A stretch of 64,000 bases of DNA from the NCBI GenBank assembly GCA_001443005.1, contig LEKQ01000001.1, positions 268,792-332,791 on the forward strand, given 5' to 3'. This document shows, piece after piece, positions 26,786-36,282 of the stretch (the first letter of the stretch is position 1; each line of letters opens with the position of its first letter). Source of the stretch: a bacterium GBS-1 (lineage in GTDB: Bacteria > Synergistota > GBS-1). A model generated the notes under the pieces. That model saw nothing but the letters and a program-made list of their open reading frames with translations, had not been told where the DNA came from and did no database searches. A program made the translations under genes and the position numbers.

Positions 26786-27370
26786 ATGCCAGACATCTTA
26801 GATGAACTAAGACTAGAAAGAAACGAATCTATCTATCGTGACCCCTCTATTCCTCCCGCCTCTAAGGAGAAAATTTTAGACGCTATAGCAAGATCTGCCT
26901 ATAACTATGAAAGGTCCTATAGCGGTTGTACGCGATCTGTACTTTCAGCTATAAACGACCATCTATACTTAGTACCTAAAGACGCCTTCGAATACTGCTT
27001 TAAAGCTAGCTCTACTCTTCCAGGCGGTATAGCAAGGATGGGAGAAGTATGCGGTACTCTCACAGGTGCTCTAATGGCTATAGGTTTAGCTTTTGGCCCA
27101 GAAAAGCCTCAAGATACTCAGAAATATGCAACAGTTATGAAACTAGCGCGTCAGTTCTTTCAAAAATTTAACGAAAAATTTGAGCAATTTAAATGTCGTG
27201 AACTTCTTAAAAAGCTCGTTGGAAAAAGCTACGACTTTTGGAACCCTCAAGATAGAGAAGAGTGGATTAGGAACGGAGGACCCGAAAAGTGTGCTCTTTT
27301 ATGCGCTGAAGTAGCACGCATGGCAGCAGAATTTATAATTGAAGTTAAAGAGAGACAAAGTTCTTCCTAA
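26786..27370 (+). CDS. C_GCAxxG_C_C family protein (redox-type)
   Basis: A 194-residue protein with cysteines spaced as in the C_GCAxxG_C_C family: SGCTRSVLSA, then GEVCGTLTGALMAIGLAFG, FKCRELLKKLVGK and EKCALLCAEVARMA. Members occur in anaerobes and are suspected metal or redox proteins without proven function. The usual GCAxxG is GTLTGA here, a variant. A TATAAT box at about 26757 and AAGGAGGTGA before the ATG show a strong start. The 3' end overlaps the convergent sigma gene by 26 bases. Confidence 0.78.
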   Translation: MPDILDELRLERNESIYRDPSIPPASKEKILDAIARSAYNYERSYSGCTRSVLSAINDHLYLVPKDAFEYCFKASSTLPGGIARMGEVCGTLTGALMAIGLAFGPEKPQDTQKYATVMKLARQFFQKFNEKFEQFKCRELLKKLVGKSYDFWNPQDREEWIRNGGPEKCALLCAEVARMAAEFIIEVKERQSSS

Positions 27371-27884
27371 GTTTTCTCTTTATCCTTTGGAGAGCATTAT
27401 CAACAGTTTTAATGCTGCACTTTAACTCCTGAGCTATCTCACCATAAGCTTTTCCTTCAAGATATCTCTTAAGAATCTCAATTTCCAAGTCACTCAGATA
27501 AAACTGAAGGCTTCTCAAGAAAGTATCAAAGTTAAAATCTCCAATATTTCCACTAAGAGCTAAAGAGAGAGTTTCATTGAGTGGAACTTGCTTTCCTAGA
27601 GGAATGTCTTTCTGCCGCGTAGCCCGCCTTAGAGCACTTATGATCTGTCTCTTAACGCACATTTCTAAAAAGAGACTGAAATCTTCATTTTTGGAAGCAT
27701 CAAAAGAGTTAACAGCTTTCAACAAACCAAGTAAGCCCTCCTGCACCACATCCTCAGGATCTGCACCAGGAATAAAATACTTTTCAGCTATCGCCCTAAT
27801 GGTGGGCAAATATATTTTAACGAGCTCCTTCCAAGCTTGGGAAGAACCATTCTTCGCAATGCGAACTAACTCGCTAACCTTCAA
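27345..27884 (-). CDS. Sigma-70 family RNA polymerase sigma factor (SigH-like)
   Basis: A 179-residue sigma factor. Region 2 is visible as DPEDVVQEGLLGLLKAVNSFD (about 40-60) and SLFLEMCVKRQIISALRRATR, and region 4 as YGEIAQELKCSIKTVDNALQ near the C-terminus. The region 2 style and length resemble the SigH/Spo0H group. No anti-sigma gene lies beside it. It overlaps birA by 11 bases. Confidence 0.87.
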   Translation of the reverse strand: MKVSELVRIAKNGSSQAWKELVKIYLPTIRAIAEKYFIPGADPEDVVQEGLLGLLKAVNSFDASKNEDFSLFLEMCVKRQIISALRRATRQKDIPLGKQVPLNETLSLALSGNIGDFNFDTFLRSLQFYLSDLEIEILKRYLEGKAYGEIAQELKCSIKTVDNALQRIKRKLRKNFVSL

Positions 27885-28626
27885 TTTCAGAAGCTCTCAC
27901 CTCTTCAACTAGCTCTGAGTACAAAATCTCTATAGTTCCATTGACATCTAACAGCAACCCACCATTAGGGTCCAACCCTAAGGCCTTACCCATAAAAATT
28001 TTCTCATCCTTCTTAAAACTAACGGTTTTACCAATGGTTGAGCAAAGGGAACCATATTCGGACAAAACCAAATCCGGGTTAAACTCGAGTTTCTCAATAC
28101 CTTTGCAAAGCTTAAAAACGATCTTAACGAGCAAATCTAAAGGATTTATCGGATGTCCCATCTCCCCTTCAACTGATGTGGCATTAAAATCACCAGGAAT
28201 ATCTTTCAAATTCACGCCAATCCCTAAAAGACAAAACTCCAATTTATCTCCTTCAAATATGCCCTCAGTCAGTATACCACATATCTTTTTACCAGAAACT
28301 AGAACATCATTAGGCCACTTAAGCCAAGCATCTAATCCCAAATCTCTAAACACATAACACAAAGATAAACCCGCAGCTAAACATATAAGCTGAAGTTTGG
28401 AAGACGGTAAGGATGGCTTAAACGCCACAGTAAACCATAAACCCATGTCACGCGGAGAAACCCAACACCTACCATGTCTTCCCCTACCCGAAGTTTGCTC
28501 TCTAGCCCATATTATAGTCCCGTCAACCAGTTTTCCCTTTCTATAAAGCCTCTTCGCCTCTTCCTGAGTAGAATCCACTACCTCCAACACTATCAGCGGA
28601 TGTCCCCACGGACATCCTTTAAGCAA
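27874..28626 (-). CDS. birA: Biotin-[acetyl-CoA-carboxylase] ligase
   Basis: A 250-residue biotin protein ligase. The catalytic biotinoyl-AMP loop GRGRHGRCWVSPRDMGLW (about 51-68) and LKWPNDVLVSGKKICGILTE are intact, followed by a C-terminal SH3-like part. It lacks the N-terminal DNA-binding domain of E. coli BirA, so it cannot act as the biotin repressor. It follows the Lon-like gene by 5 bases. Confidence 0.94.
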   Translation of the reverse strand: MLKGCPWGHPLIVLEVVDSTQEEAKRLYRKGKLVDGTIIWAREQTSGRGRHGRCWVSPRDMGLWFTVAFKPSLPSSKLQLICLAAGLSLCYVFRDLGLDAWLKWPNDVLVSGKKICGILTEGIFEGDKLEFCLLGIGVNLKDIPGDFNATSVEGEMGHPINPLDLLVKIVFKLCKGIEKLEFNPDLVLSEYGSLCSTIGKTVSFKKDEKIFMGKALGLDPNGGLLLDVNGTIEILYSELVEEVRASEIEG

Positions 28627-28631
28627 ATCCC

Positions 28632-31022
28632 CTATATCCTATCACCTTCCTCTTCATTCTCCTCCTTCTCAACCTTTTCTTCCTTCTTCCTTCCCCAATC
28701 CCTTAAAGTTTCTGCCATTTCTCTTAACTTTCTTTCTACAATCTCATGGAACTTTTCTGGTGCAACTCCTGTTAATATCTCGACCCCCTCATCTATGGTC
28801 CTTATAGCATAAATATGGAATTTCCCCTCTCTAACAGCATCGACGACATCTTCTCTTAACATAAGGTTTTCCTTGTTTCGATAAGGAATTATAACCCCCT
28901 GCTTACCAGTTAACCCTCTTATATTGCAGAAATCGAAGAACCCTTCTATTTTCTTATTAACACCACCAATCGGCTGAATATTACCCTTCTGATCAACAGA
29001 ACCTGTGATCGCAATATCCTGTCGTAAGGGTATCCCAGATATGGCAGAGAGAAGCGCATAAAGCTCCGCAGCAGAAGCACTATCCCCCTCAACCCCCTCA
29101 TAAAGCTGCTCAAAACATATGCTTGCAGATAGAGTCAATGGAAAATCTTTAGCATATCGAGAAGCCATGAAATTAGAGAGAATCATCACCCCTTTATCAT
29201 GTATTTTCCCACTCATCCTACTTTCCCTCTCTATGTTTATAACCCCTCTCTGACCAAGATGAATTGTAGCTGTTATTCTACTAGGTTTTCCGAAAAAGTA
29301 ATCACCGATGTTGAGAATTGCAAGCCCATTTATCTGGCCCACCTTTTCTCCCTCTGTTTCAACAATGATCTGATCACGAGCGAACATTTCTTTTAACTTT
29401 TCCTCATACTTATTCTCACGATACCTTTTCTCATAAATCGCCTTTTTAACATGCTTTTCCGTTATATATTCACTTTTATCCAACCGAGCCCAAGCGTCAG
29501 CCTCAACAAGGACGGTTATAAGATCACTAAACCTGGTGGAAAGCTTTTTCTGATCTTCCGCAAGCTCACTGCTATAGTCTATCAAGGCAGCCAAAGCAGT
29601 CCTATCACAGTGCAATAACCCCTCTTCCCTACAGTAATGGGATATAAAGGCACAAACCTGTTTCACATTATCTTCGTTCCTATCCATCTCAACATCAAAA
29701 TCTACTTTTATTTTAAAGAGCTTTTTAAAATCCTCATCAAACAATGAAAGAAGGTGATATATCAATGGAGAACCTATCAACAAAACTTTAACCTTAACCG
29801 GTATAGGCTCAGGAACCAAACCCGATATTGGTATGAGCCCCACATGTTCAGCTATATTCTCTATTCTAACCTCACTAGTTTTAAGAACCCTCTTTAGAGC
29901 ATCCCAGGCACCAAAGTTTCTTAAAACATCAAGAGCATTAAGTATAAGATAGCCTCCGTTTGCCTTATGAACAGCCCCAGCTTTTATCTTAGTGAAATCA
30001 GTAAACAGAAAACCCATCCTCTGCTCATATTCAAGCTTTCCCACGAGGTTATAGTAAGTAGGATTGCTCTCAAATATAACCGGAGCCCCCTCAAGGCAGG
30101 AGTTATCCACCAAAAGATTTACCCTATATCTATCAAAAGAAGGCTGTGCCTTTTTGGGGTCACCCTCTTCGCTCACGAGAAAGTCATGCAAGTGGTCAAC
30201 CACATCTTCCATCATATCTTCTAAGAAAGCTACAACCTTAGGAAGTTCCACATATTTCTCTTTCAAATCCTTAAATAGCCCCCCTATAACAAAGACGCAC
30301 AGCTCCCTCTCTAACCTTTTTATCTTATCCCTGGCCTCCCTTTCCAAGCGCTGGACTTCCCTCATGACCTGCATGGTTCTTTCATGCAGTTCGAGCGATC
30401 TAACTTCGATCTCCTTCCTTTTCTCAATAGGAAGAGTATTAAACTCCTCTTGCGTCATCTCTCTACCATCGATTAACGGAATATTTATAAAACCTGTAGG
30501 GGTTCTCTTCAACGCAAATCCAAGAAGCTCAGCTTCTCGATTAAGCGCCTCCATAAGCTCAGATACCTTCTCTTGGAGCTCCTTAAATACAGTCCTTTTC
30601 TTGGCCTCAAATTCCTCTCCCTCAAAAGCCTTGGGAATCCTTATCCTAAGCTCTTCAAGAAGCTCCTCTATATCCCTCCTAAACTCCACACCCTTACCCG
30701 CTGGAAAAGCCAAAGCTATAGGACGTGAAGGATTCTTAAAGTTATAAACATAACACCAATCTGGTGGTGTAGGTTCCGTCAACGCTACCTCCTGAGCAAC
30801 CTTCTTAGCATAGGTTGTTCTACCCGTTCCAGTTATGCCAACAAAAAATAGATTGTAGCCAGGACTCTTTACTTTAAGACCAAATTTAGCCGCCTTGACA
30901 ACCCTATCCTGCCCTATTATGCCTTCCTTAAGTGGTTCTATATCCTCAGTAGTGTTGAAGTCAAAAGTATCCAAGGGACACCTAACTCTAAGCTCTTCAT
31001 AAGACAATTCCAATAAAGACAC
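28632..31022 (-). CDS. Lon-like ATP-dependent protease (YcbZ/LonB group)
   Basis: A 796-residue AAA+ protease with no Lon N-terminal domain. Walker A is GITGTGRTTYAKKVA (about 61-75) and an insert of about 200 residues follows, as in Lon-related YcbZ proteins. The protease domain has the catalytic serine in EGDSASAAELYALL and the lysine in GGVNKKIEGFF, so the Ser-Lys dyad is kept. The C-terminus is an acidic-basic tail (REMAETLRDWGRKKEEKVEK). Likely quality control. Confidence 0.9.
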   Translation of the reverse strand: MSLLELSYEELRVRCPLDTFDFNTTEDIEPLKEGIIGQDRVVKAAKFGLKVKSPGYNLFFVGITGTGRTTYAKKVAQEVALTEPTPPDWCYVYNFKNPSRPIALAFPAGKGVEFRRDIEELLEELRIRIPKAFEGEEFEAKKRTVFKELQEKVSELMEALNREAELLGFALKRTPTGFINIPLIDGREMTQEEFNTLPIEKRKEIEVRSLELHERTMQVMREVQRLEREARDKIKRLERELCVFVIGGLFKDLKEKYVELPKVVAFLEDMMEDVVDHLHDFLVSEEGDPKKAQPSFDRYRVNLLVDNSCLEGAPVIFESNPTYYNLVGKLEYEQRMGFLFTDFTKIKAGAVHKANGGYLILNALDVLRNFGAWDALKRVLKTSEVRIENIAEHVGLIPISGLVPEPIPVKVKVLLIGSPLIYHLLSLFDEDFKKLFKIKVDFDVEMDRNEDNVKQVCAFISHYCREEGLLHCDRTALAALIDYSSELAEDQKKLSTRFSDLITVLVEADAWARLDKSEYITEKHVKKAIYEKRYRENKYEEKLKEMFARDQIIVETEGEKVGQINGLAILNIGDYFFGKPSRITATIHLGQRGVINIERESRMSGKIHDKGVMILSNFMASRYAKDFPLTLSASICFEQLYEGVEGDSASAAELYALLSAISGIPLRQDIAITGSVDQKGNIQPIGGVNKKIEGFFDFCNIRGLTGKQGVIIPYRNKENLMLREDVVDAVREGKFHIYAIRTIDEGVEILTGVAPEKFHEIVERKLREMAETLRDWGRKKEEKVEKEENEEEGDRI

Positions 31023-31113
31023 CCCCTTTTACTAACTCTCATAAGAATTATATCAAACCTTTATGGTATAATTCTAAGAAGCAGGGTTAAAAGATATAAA
31101 GGAGGTAATAAAC

Positions 31114-32196
31114 ATGTTCAAGACCTTAAGAAGCCAGATGAAACTTATCTTCATCATAGTCGCTGTTTTCTTTGCTTTATCAATCTATATAGGATATGGC
31201 ATCTATACGCGAGGCAGAGGAACAGCACCAGCATCAACAACCGCTGCAGCCATAGTTAATGGTGTTCCGATTTCAGTCGCTCTCTTAAACTCAGCTTTAA
31301 GAAACGAACTCTCAAATTACAAAACAGAAGACCTTAAAAACTTAACGAAAGAGGATTTTGAAAACATAAGAAGAAATGTTCTACAGGCATTGATAAACTA
31401 CGAGCTCCTCTATCAGGAAGCAGTTAAAGAAGGCCTAAAGGCATCTTCCAAGGAAATAGATGAGGCGATAACCGTAATTGAAAAGAGGTTCCCAACGAAG
31501 GAAGAGTTTCTCAGCTTCCTTCAAAGACAAGGGATAGCTATATCAGACCTTAGACGAGAATTAGAAAGGGAAATAACGGTTAATAAGATCTTACAGAGGG
31601 TCCAGGAAGGTGTAAAGGTTGAGGAAAAAAGCGTAAAGGACCTGTACGAAAAGTACAAGAGCGCGTTTGTGGAACCTAAGAAGTACGAGATAGTCTACAA
31701 GATCTTCAACAACCAAAGTGAAGCTGAGGAGTTTTACAAAAAGTTAGCAAGCGGCAAGAAGTGGGAAGAACTTTATCCAGAAACGAAACCGGAGAAGAGA
31801 AGCCTATCTGAGCTTCCAAAAGCCTTTTCGCAAAATGAAAAAGAATTAAAAGAAAATAGCCCCTTCATAATAAAGAGTGAAGAAGCATCATGGGTAGGAT
31901 ATGTCTTTTCGATAACCCCATCTCGTCAAAAAACCTATGAGGAAGTAAAAGATCATATTGAAAATATTCTTAAATACACTGAGGGCTTAGAAGCACGCAG
32001 AAAGTTTATTCTTTCTCTGAGAGAAAAGGCTAATATAACGTATCCTGATCCTAGCTTAGCGCCTCTTCCGCCATCGCCTCAGGGAGAAACCACTGAAAGT
32101 CAAACTGTAAAGCCTGAGAATGAAGCTACAAGCACTACAAATCAAGACAATGAACCTAAGCCTAAAGAGAAAGCCACGGAAAGCAACAAGAATTAG
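31114..32196 (+). CDS. SurA/PpiD-like peptidyl-prolyl isomerase-type chaperone
   Basis: A 360-residue protein anchored by one N-terminal helix (about 10-30), then a SurA_N-type chaperone domain (VNGVPISVALLNSALRNELS, EVKEGLKASSKEIDEAI-like segments, about 45-170). A region at 180-290 looks like a worn parvulin domain (YEIVYKIFNNQSEAEEFYKK). The C-terminal 45 residues are Pro/Thr/Glu/Lys-rich and probably disordered. It likely folds exported proteins. A TATAAT box is at 31067-31072. Confidence 0.8.
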   Translation: MFKTLRSQMKLIFIIVAVFFALSIYIGYGIYTRGRGTAPASTTAAAIVNGVPISVALLNSALRNELSNYKTEDLKNLTKEDFENIRRNVLQALINYELLYQEAVKEGLKASSKEIDEAITVIEKRFPTKEEFLSFLQRQGIAISDLRRELEREITVNKILQRVQEGVKVEEKSVKDLYEKYKSAFVEPKKYEIVYKIFNNQSEAEEFYKKLASGKKWEELYPETKPEKRSLSELPKAFSQNEKELKENSPFIIKSEEASWVGYVFSITPSRQKTYEEVKDHIENILKYTEGLEARRKFILSLREKANITYPDPSLAPLPPSPQGETTESQTVKPENEATSTTNQDNEPKPKEKATESNKN

Positions 32197-32199
32197 TAA

Positions 32200-32243
32200 A
32201 ACTTAAGGGGGGGAAGCTTGTACAAGCTTCCCCCCCTTAAGTT
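32200..32243. terminator. Perfect 44-base palindromic bidirectional terminator
   Basis: The 22-base half AACTTAAGGGGGGGAAGCTT-GT is followed at once by its exact reverse complement, ending at 32243. The palindrome lies 3 bases after the stop of the SurA-like gene and includes two bases of the ymdB stop codon. It should form a very stable hairpin in either direction. Confidence 0.8.
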
Positions 32244-33039
32244 ACTCCGCCTCTAAAGTTCTTTCAACCCTTCTAATAGATAGGGATTTCAGAGTATCAA
32301 GGTCGATTTCAATGACAACCCCTTGTAATGAAACTTGCCCTTTCGCTACCTCAAGCTTCTCAGGGATACCAGTTAAGAAGCGTCTTAAGACTTTTTCCAC
32401 GTCCATACCTATTATGGAATTTACAGGTCCAGTCATTCCTACATCCGTTATATAAGATGTCCCCTTAGGCAAAATTCGAGCATCCGCTGTAGGCACATGT
32501 GTGTGTGTCCCCACAACAGCAGAAACCTTGCCATCAAAGCAATACGCAAAGGCAAGCTTTTCCGAAGTAGCCTCAGCGTGGAAGTCAACCAAGATAGGCT
32601 TCCTCACATCAAGTTGGCCCAAGAGCTCCTCCATCCTATAGAAAGGACAATCAATAGAGGGCATAAACGTTCTACCTTGCAGATTAACGACAATGATTTT
32701 CTCAAGCACGATACAACCTCTACCAGGCGTCCTCAATGGATAATTGTAAGGCCTTAATATGGGATACTTATCCTCCTTAAATAGCTCAAGAACCTCTTTC
32801 TTATCCCAAACGTGGTTCCCCGTTGTAATAACGTCAACACCCAAAGCCAATATTTCCTCTACAACGCCCCGTGTAAGACCAAACCCACCTGCAGCGTTTT
32901 CTCCATTAGCTATCACTACATCAGGGTTGAACTCCTCTTTTAAAGAGGGAAGGAGTTTCTCAAGCGCCCTCCTCCCCGGGTTACCCACTATATCTCCTAT
33001 AAAGAGAACCTTCAACCTTTTATCAGCGGGCATAGTCAA
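32242..33039 (-). CDS. ymdB: YmdB family metallophosphoesterase
   Basis: A 265-residue protein of the TIGR00282/YmdB family, reported as 2',3'-cyclic nucleotide phosphodiesterases. Metal motifs: [50 protein letters not shown] and [11 protein letters not shown]. The gene follows rny with a 17-base overlap, the same pairing as in Bacillus, where YmdB affects biofilm and motility genes. Confidence 0.93.
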   Translation of the reverse strand: MTMPADKRLKVLFIGDIVGNPGRRALEKLLPSLKEEFNPDVVIANGENAAGGFGLTRGVVEEILALGVDVITTGNHVWDKKEVLELFKEDKYPILRPYNYPLRTPGRGCIVLEKIIVVNLQGRTFMPSIDCPFYRMEELLGQLDVRKPILVDFHAEATSEKLAFAYCFDGKVSAVVGTHTHVPTADARILPKGTSYITDVGMTGPVNSIIGMDVEKVLRRFLTGIPEKLEVAKGQVSLQGVVIEIDLDTLKSLSIRRVERTLEAE

Positions 33040-34612
33040 CGCTTCTCGTCTCCCTCACAACAGTAACCTTTATTTGCCCCGGATATTTCAACTCACTTTC
33101 TATCCTTCTCGCTATATCATAAGCAAGTTTTGCAGAAAGAACATCATCCACAACCTCAGGCTTAACGATGACCCTTATTTCCCTTCCAGCTTGGATAGCA
33201 TAAGCTTTCTCAATGCCACTAAAGGATGTAGCTATCTTTTCCAGGTTCTCTAACCTCTTTATATACTCCTCGAACGTTTCTCTTCTTGCACCAGGTCGAG
33301 AAGCAGAGATAGCATCAGCCGCCTGAACCAAAACAGCCAAGACCGTCTGAGGTTCCACCTCATTATGATGTGCCTCTATAGCATGCACAACCTCAGGTGG
33401 CTCTCCATATTTTTTAGCGAGCTCAGCACCTATCTGAGAATGCGTTCCGTCAAAATCTGCATCTACCGCTTTCCCAATATCGTGAAGCAGACCGGCTCTC
33501 TTAGCTAAGAGCACATCTTCTCCAAGCTCGGCTGCCATTACCCCCGCGATGTAAGCAACCTCAAGAGAATGGATAAGCATATTTTGTCCATAGCTCGTCC
33601 TATATTTCAGCTTACCGAGCAGCTTAACTATCTCGGGATGCATCTTTCCAACTTTAGCTTCGAAAACCGCATCCTCCCCAGCCTTTCTGATATCATCTTC
33701 CACCTCTCTTGTCGCCTTATCAACCATTTCCTCGATACGTGCGGGGTGAATTCTTCCATCAGCTATTAGCTTTTCCAAGGCACGTCTTGCTATCTCCCGC
33801 CTTATAGGATTATAGCAGGAAACGATAACCGCTTCAGGGGTATCATCAACTATAAGATCAGCACCTGTTAGTGTTTCAAAAGTCCTTATGTTTCTTCCCT
33901 CTCTTCCTATTATTCTCCCCTTCATATCATCGTTAGGAAGAGGAACGACGGAAACAGTAGCTTCAACCACATGGTCTACCGCACATCTTTGGATCGCAAG
34001 ACTTATTATCTCTCTTGCTTTTGCCTCAGCATCCCTCTTCGCTTGGGCTTCGATCTCCTTTATCATCAATCCGACATGCTCCTCGATTTCCTTTCTAACT
34101 TCGTTAAGAAGCATGCTTTTAGCTTCTTCCGAAGTCAATCCTGCTATTTTCTCCAAGGTCGCTTTCTGCTCAGCTATAATCTTATCGATCTCCTTCTTAA
34201 GGTTCTCTATCTCCCTTTCCTTAACCTTAAGATCCTCCTCCCTCTTAGAGAGGATATCGCTTCTTCTCTCAAGAAGCTCCTCCTTCTGAAGGAGCCTCTT
34301 CTCAAGCCTTTGAAGCTCACCTTTCCTCTCTCGATACTCCTTATCCCACTCAGCTCTGAGCCTTTGGATCTCCTCCTTAGCCTCATTTAATCTCTCTCTT
34401 TTAACCAGCTCCGCATCTTTCTCGGCTTTGCTTAGTATCTCTCTAGCTAACTCCTCAGCAGCCTTTACCTTCTTTTCAGCTAAGTGTCTTCTAAGCCAAT
34501 AACCGAGAGCAATTCCCCCAATCAAAGCTAAAAAAATGTTTAAAACATAAGTAAAACCGATGGTAATCACCTCCTCTATTCTATTTTCAAGGATCAGTAA
34601 AAAGCTTCTCAA
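33023..34612 (-). CDS. rny: Ribonuclease Y
   Basis: A 529-residue RNase Y: N-terminal membrane helix ([16 protein letters not shown]), long coiled coil (to about 210), KH domain [15 protein letters not shown] and HD domain with GLLHDIGKA and HSQIGAELA. It starts RNA decay by endonucleolytic cleavage. The only ATG/GTG/TTG that gives the whole frame is a TTG at 34612 without a ribosome site. A perfect AGGAGGT (34575-34569) is followed at 7 bases by ATC (34561-34559), so the true start may be non-standard. Confidence 0.93.
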   Translation of the reverse strand: MRSFLLILENRIEEVITIGFTYVLNIFLALIGGIALGYWLRRHLAEKKVKAAEELAREILSKAEKDAELVKRERLNEAKEEIQRLRAEWDKEYRERKGELQRLEKRLLQKEELLERRSDILSKREEDLKVKEREIENLKKEIDKIIAEQKATLEKIAGLTSEEAKSMLLNEVRKEIEEHVGLMIKEIEAQAKRDAEAKAREIISLAIQRCAVDHVVEATVSVVPLPNDDMKGRIIGREGRNIRTFETLTGADLIVDDTPEAVIVSCYNPIRREIARRALEKLIADGRIHPARIEEMVDKATREVEDDIRKAGEDAVFEAKVGKMHPEIVKLLGKLKYRTSYGQNMLIHSLEVAYIAGVMAAELGEDVLLAKRAGLLHDIGKAVDADFDGTHSQIGAELAKKYGEPPEVVHAIEAHHNEVEPQTVLAVLVQAADAISASRPGARRETFEEYIKRLENLEKIATSFSGIEKAYAIQAGREIRVIVKPEVVDDVLSAKLAYDIARRIESELKYPGQIKVTVVRETRSVDYAR

Positions 34613-34615
34613 ACC

Positions 34616-35683
34616 TTAGTTTTTAGGACCTTCCTCAAAAAGCACTTCCTTCTTGGAAGATTCCGTTTCCGAAACCCTCTTCCGCTCCCTAATCTTATCT
34701 AACACCATCTTCTCAATGCTTTCAAGCAAAGCAGGATTGGCCTCAAGGTATTCTTTCACCGCGTCCTTACCCTGGCCAAGACGCTCTTCCCCGAGATAAT
34801 ACCACGAACCACTTTGTCTCACTATACCAACGGAAATCGCTGCTTCCAAAACGCTCGACGAGGCCGGTACCCCAATCCCATAGATTATATCAAACTCGGC
34901 TTCCTTAAAAGGTGGAGCTACTTTGTTTTTAACGACCTTAGCTTTAACTCTCGCACCTATCAAAGCCTGATCCTTCCTTATACTTTCTCCTTTCCTGACC
35001 TCAAGCCTAATGGAGGCGTAAAACTTCAAAGCCCTACCACCCGTAGTTGTCTCCGCAGGACCTCCTTGAAACCCCATTGCGACTTTATCCCTGATCTGAT
35101 TTATGAATACGACTATGCTTTTAGTTTTACCTATAAAAGCGGTGAGCTTTCTTAAAGCTTGCGACATTAAGCGTGCTTGAAGCCCAACATGAGCATCTCC
35201 CATAGAACCTTCTAACTCAGCTTGAGGAACCAAGGCTGCCACAGAATCCACAACCACCACATCTACAACTCCACTTCTCACAAGCTCTTCTAGTATTTCG
35301 AGGGCCTGCTCACCATAATCAGGTTGAGAAAATACAAGTTTATCGATATCAACACCCACGTTTCTCGCATAGGGGATGTCAAGAGCATGCTCAACATCTA
35401 TGAAAGCAGCGATACCCCCAATTTTCTGGGTAGAAGCGATAAGGTGAAGTGCAAGCGTTGTCTTCCCTGAAGCCTCCGGACCAAATATCTCAACTATTCT
35501 TCCTCGAGGAAACCCTCCAACCCCTAAAGCTATATCAAGAGGTAAGATTCCCGAAGGTATAACCTCAACCGGGCCTATGTCAGCTTCTCCGAGCTTCATT
35601 ATAGCTCCCTTACCAAAAGCTCTCTCTATCCTACCTATCACTTCCTTAAGCATCTTATCCTTTTCTGGAAAAATCTTGTTCAA
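34616..35683 (-). CDS. recA: RecA recombinase
   Basis: A 355-residue RecA with [14 protein letters not shown] (Walker A), [28 protein letters not shown] and the DNA loop [15 protein letters not shown]. It coats single-stranded DNA for recombination and SOS induction. The frame starts TTG at 35683; an ATG at 35653 with AAAAGGA just before it may be the real start, giving 345 residues. It lies 8 bases after thpR. Confidence 0.97.
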   Translation of the reverse strand: MNKIFPEKDKMLKEVIGRIERAFGKGAIMKLGEADIGPVEVIPSGILPLDIALGVGGFPRGRIVEIFGPEASGKTTLALHLIASTQKIGGIAAFIDVEHALDIPYARNVGVDIDKLVFSQPDYGEQALEILEELVRSGVVDVVVVDSVAALVPQAELEGSMGDAHVGLQARLMSQALRKLTAFIGKTKSIVVFINQIRDKVAMGFQGGPAETTTGGRALKFYASIRLEVRKGESIRKDQALIGARVKAKVVKNKVAPPFKEAEFDIIYGIGVPASSSVLEAAISVGIVRQSGSWYYLGEERLGQGKDAVKEYLEANPALLESIEKMVLDKIRERKRVSETESSKKEVLFEEGPKN

Positions 35684-35691
35684 GGTTCACT

Positions 35692-36282
35692 CTAACCCCC
35701 TTCCAAAGGAAATATAGCTAACGGTGTATAAACTGGACCTTCCGGAAAAAGTTGACTCCTCATGAGAATTAGTTCTCGAACGACAAAACTTCCAAAGTCT
35801 AAATCCTTTTTACCCTCAAGCTCTTTCCTAAGCCCTGGAGATATCTTCCCCATCTTTGCTCTACCTAATGTAATGTGAGGAGAAAAGGGCTTTTCATCTC
35901 TTTGAAAGTCTAACCTCCTTGCCCCCTTTTCAGCAAAATCTCTTAAGACCTTAAGTTGAGTTATACCATCCCCTTCTAGTCCAACCCATATTACGCGAGG
36001 ACGATCCCAACTCTGGAAAACCCCTATACCGCGAACATATATGGCAAAAGGTTTAACACCGAGCTCGGGAATTTCTCCCTCCAAGAAATCTTTCATTCTC
36101 TCAACCTTAGTACGAGGCTCTTCGCCTAGAAACTTTAAGGTGATATGAAGACTATCCTTCTCTACCCATTTTACGCTGCTATCTAAAGCCTTAACTTTAG
36201 ATATAAACTCCCCAATTCTTCCCTTGATTTCTTTAGGAATCTCAATACACAAAAAAGACCTGATTATTTCCCTTTTATCCAA
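35692..36282 (-). CDS. thpR: RNA 2',3'-cyclic phosphodiesterase (LigT/2H family)
   Basis: A 196-residue 2H phosphoesterase. The two catalytic HxT motifs are HITLKFLGEEP (about 46) and HITLGRAKM (about 134). It hydrolyses 2',3'-cyclic phosphate ends of RNA. It overlaps cinA by 8 bases and belongs to the conserved rimO-pgpA-cinA-thpR-recA run. Confidence 0.93.
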   Translation of the reverse strand: MDKREIIRSFLCIEIPKEIKGRIGEFISKVKALDSSVKWVEKDSLHITLKFLGEEPRTKVERMKDFLEGEIPELGVKPFAIYVRGIGVFQSWDRPRVIWVGLEGDGITQLKVLRDFAEKGARRLDFQRDEKPFSPHITLGRAKMGKISPGLRKELEGKKDLDFGSFVVRELILMRSQLFPEGPVYTPLAIFPLEGG

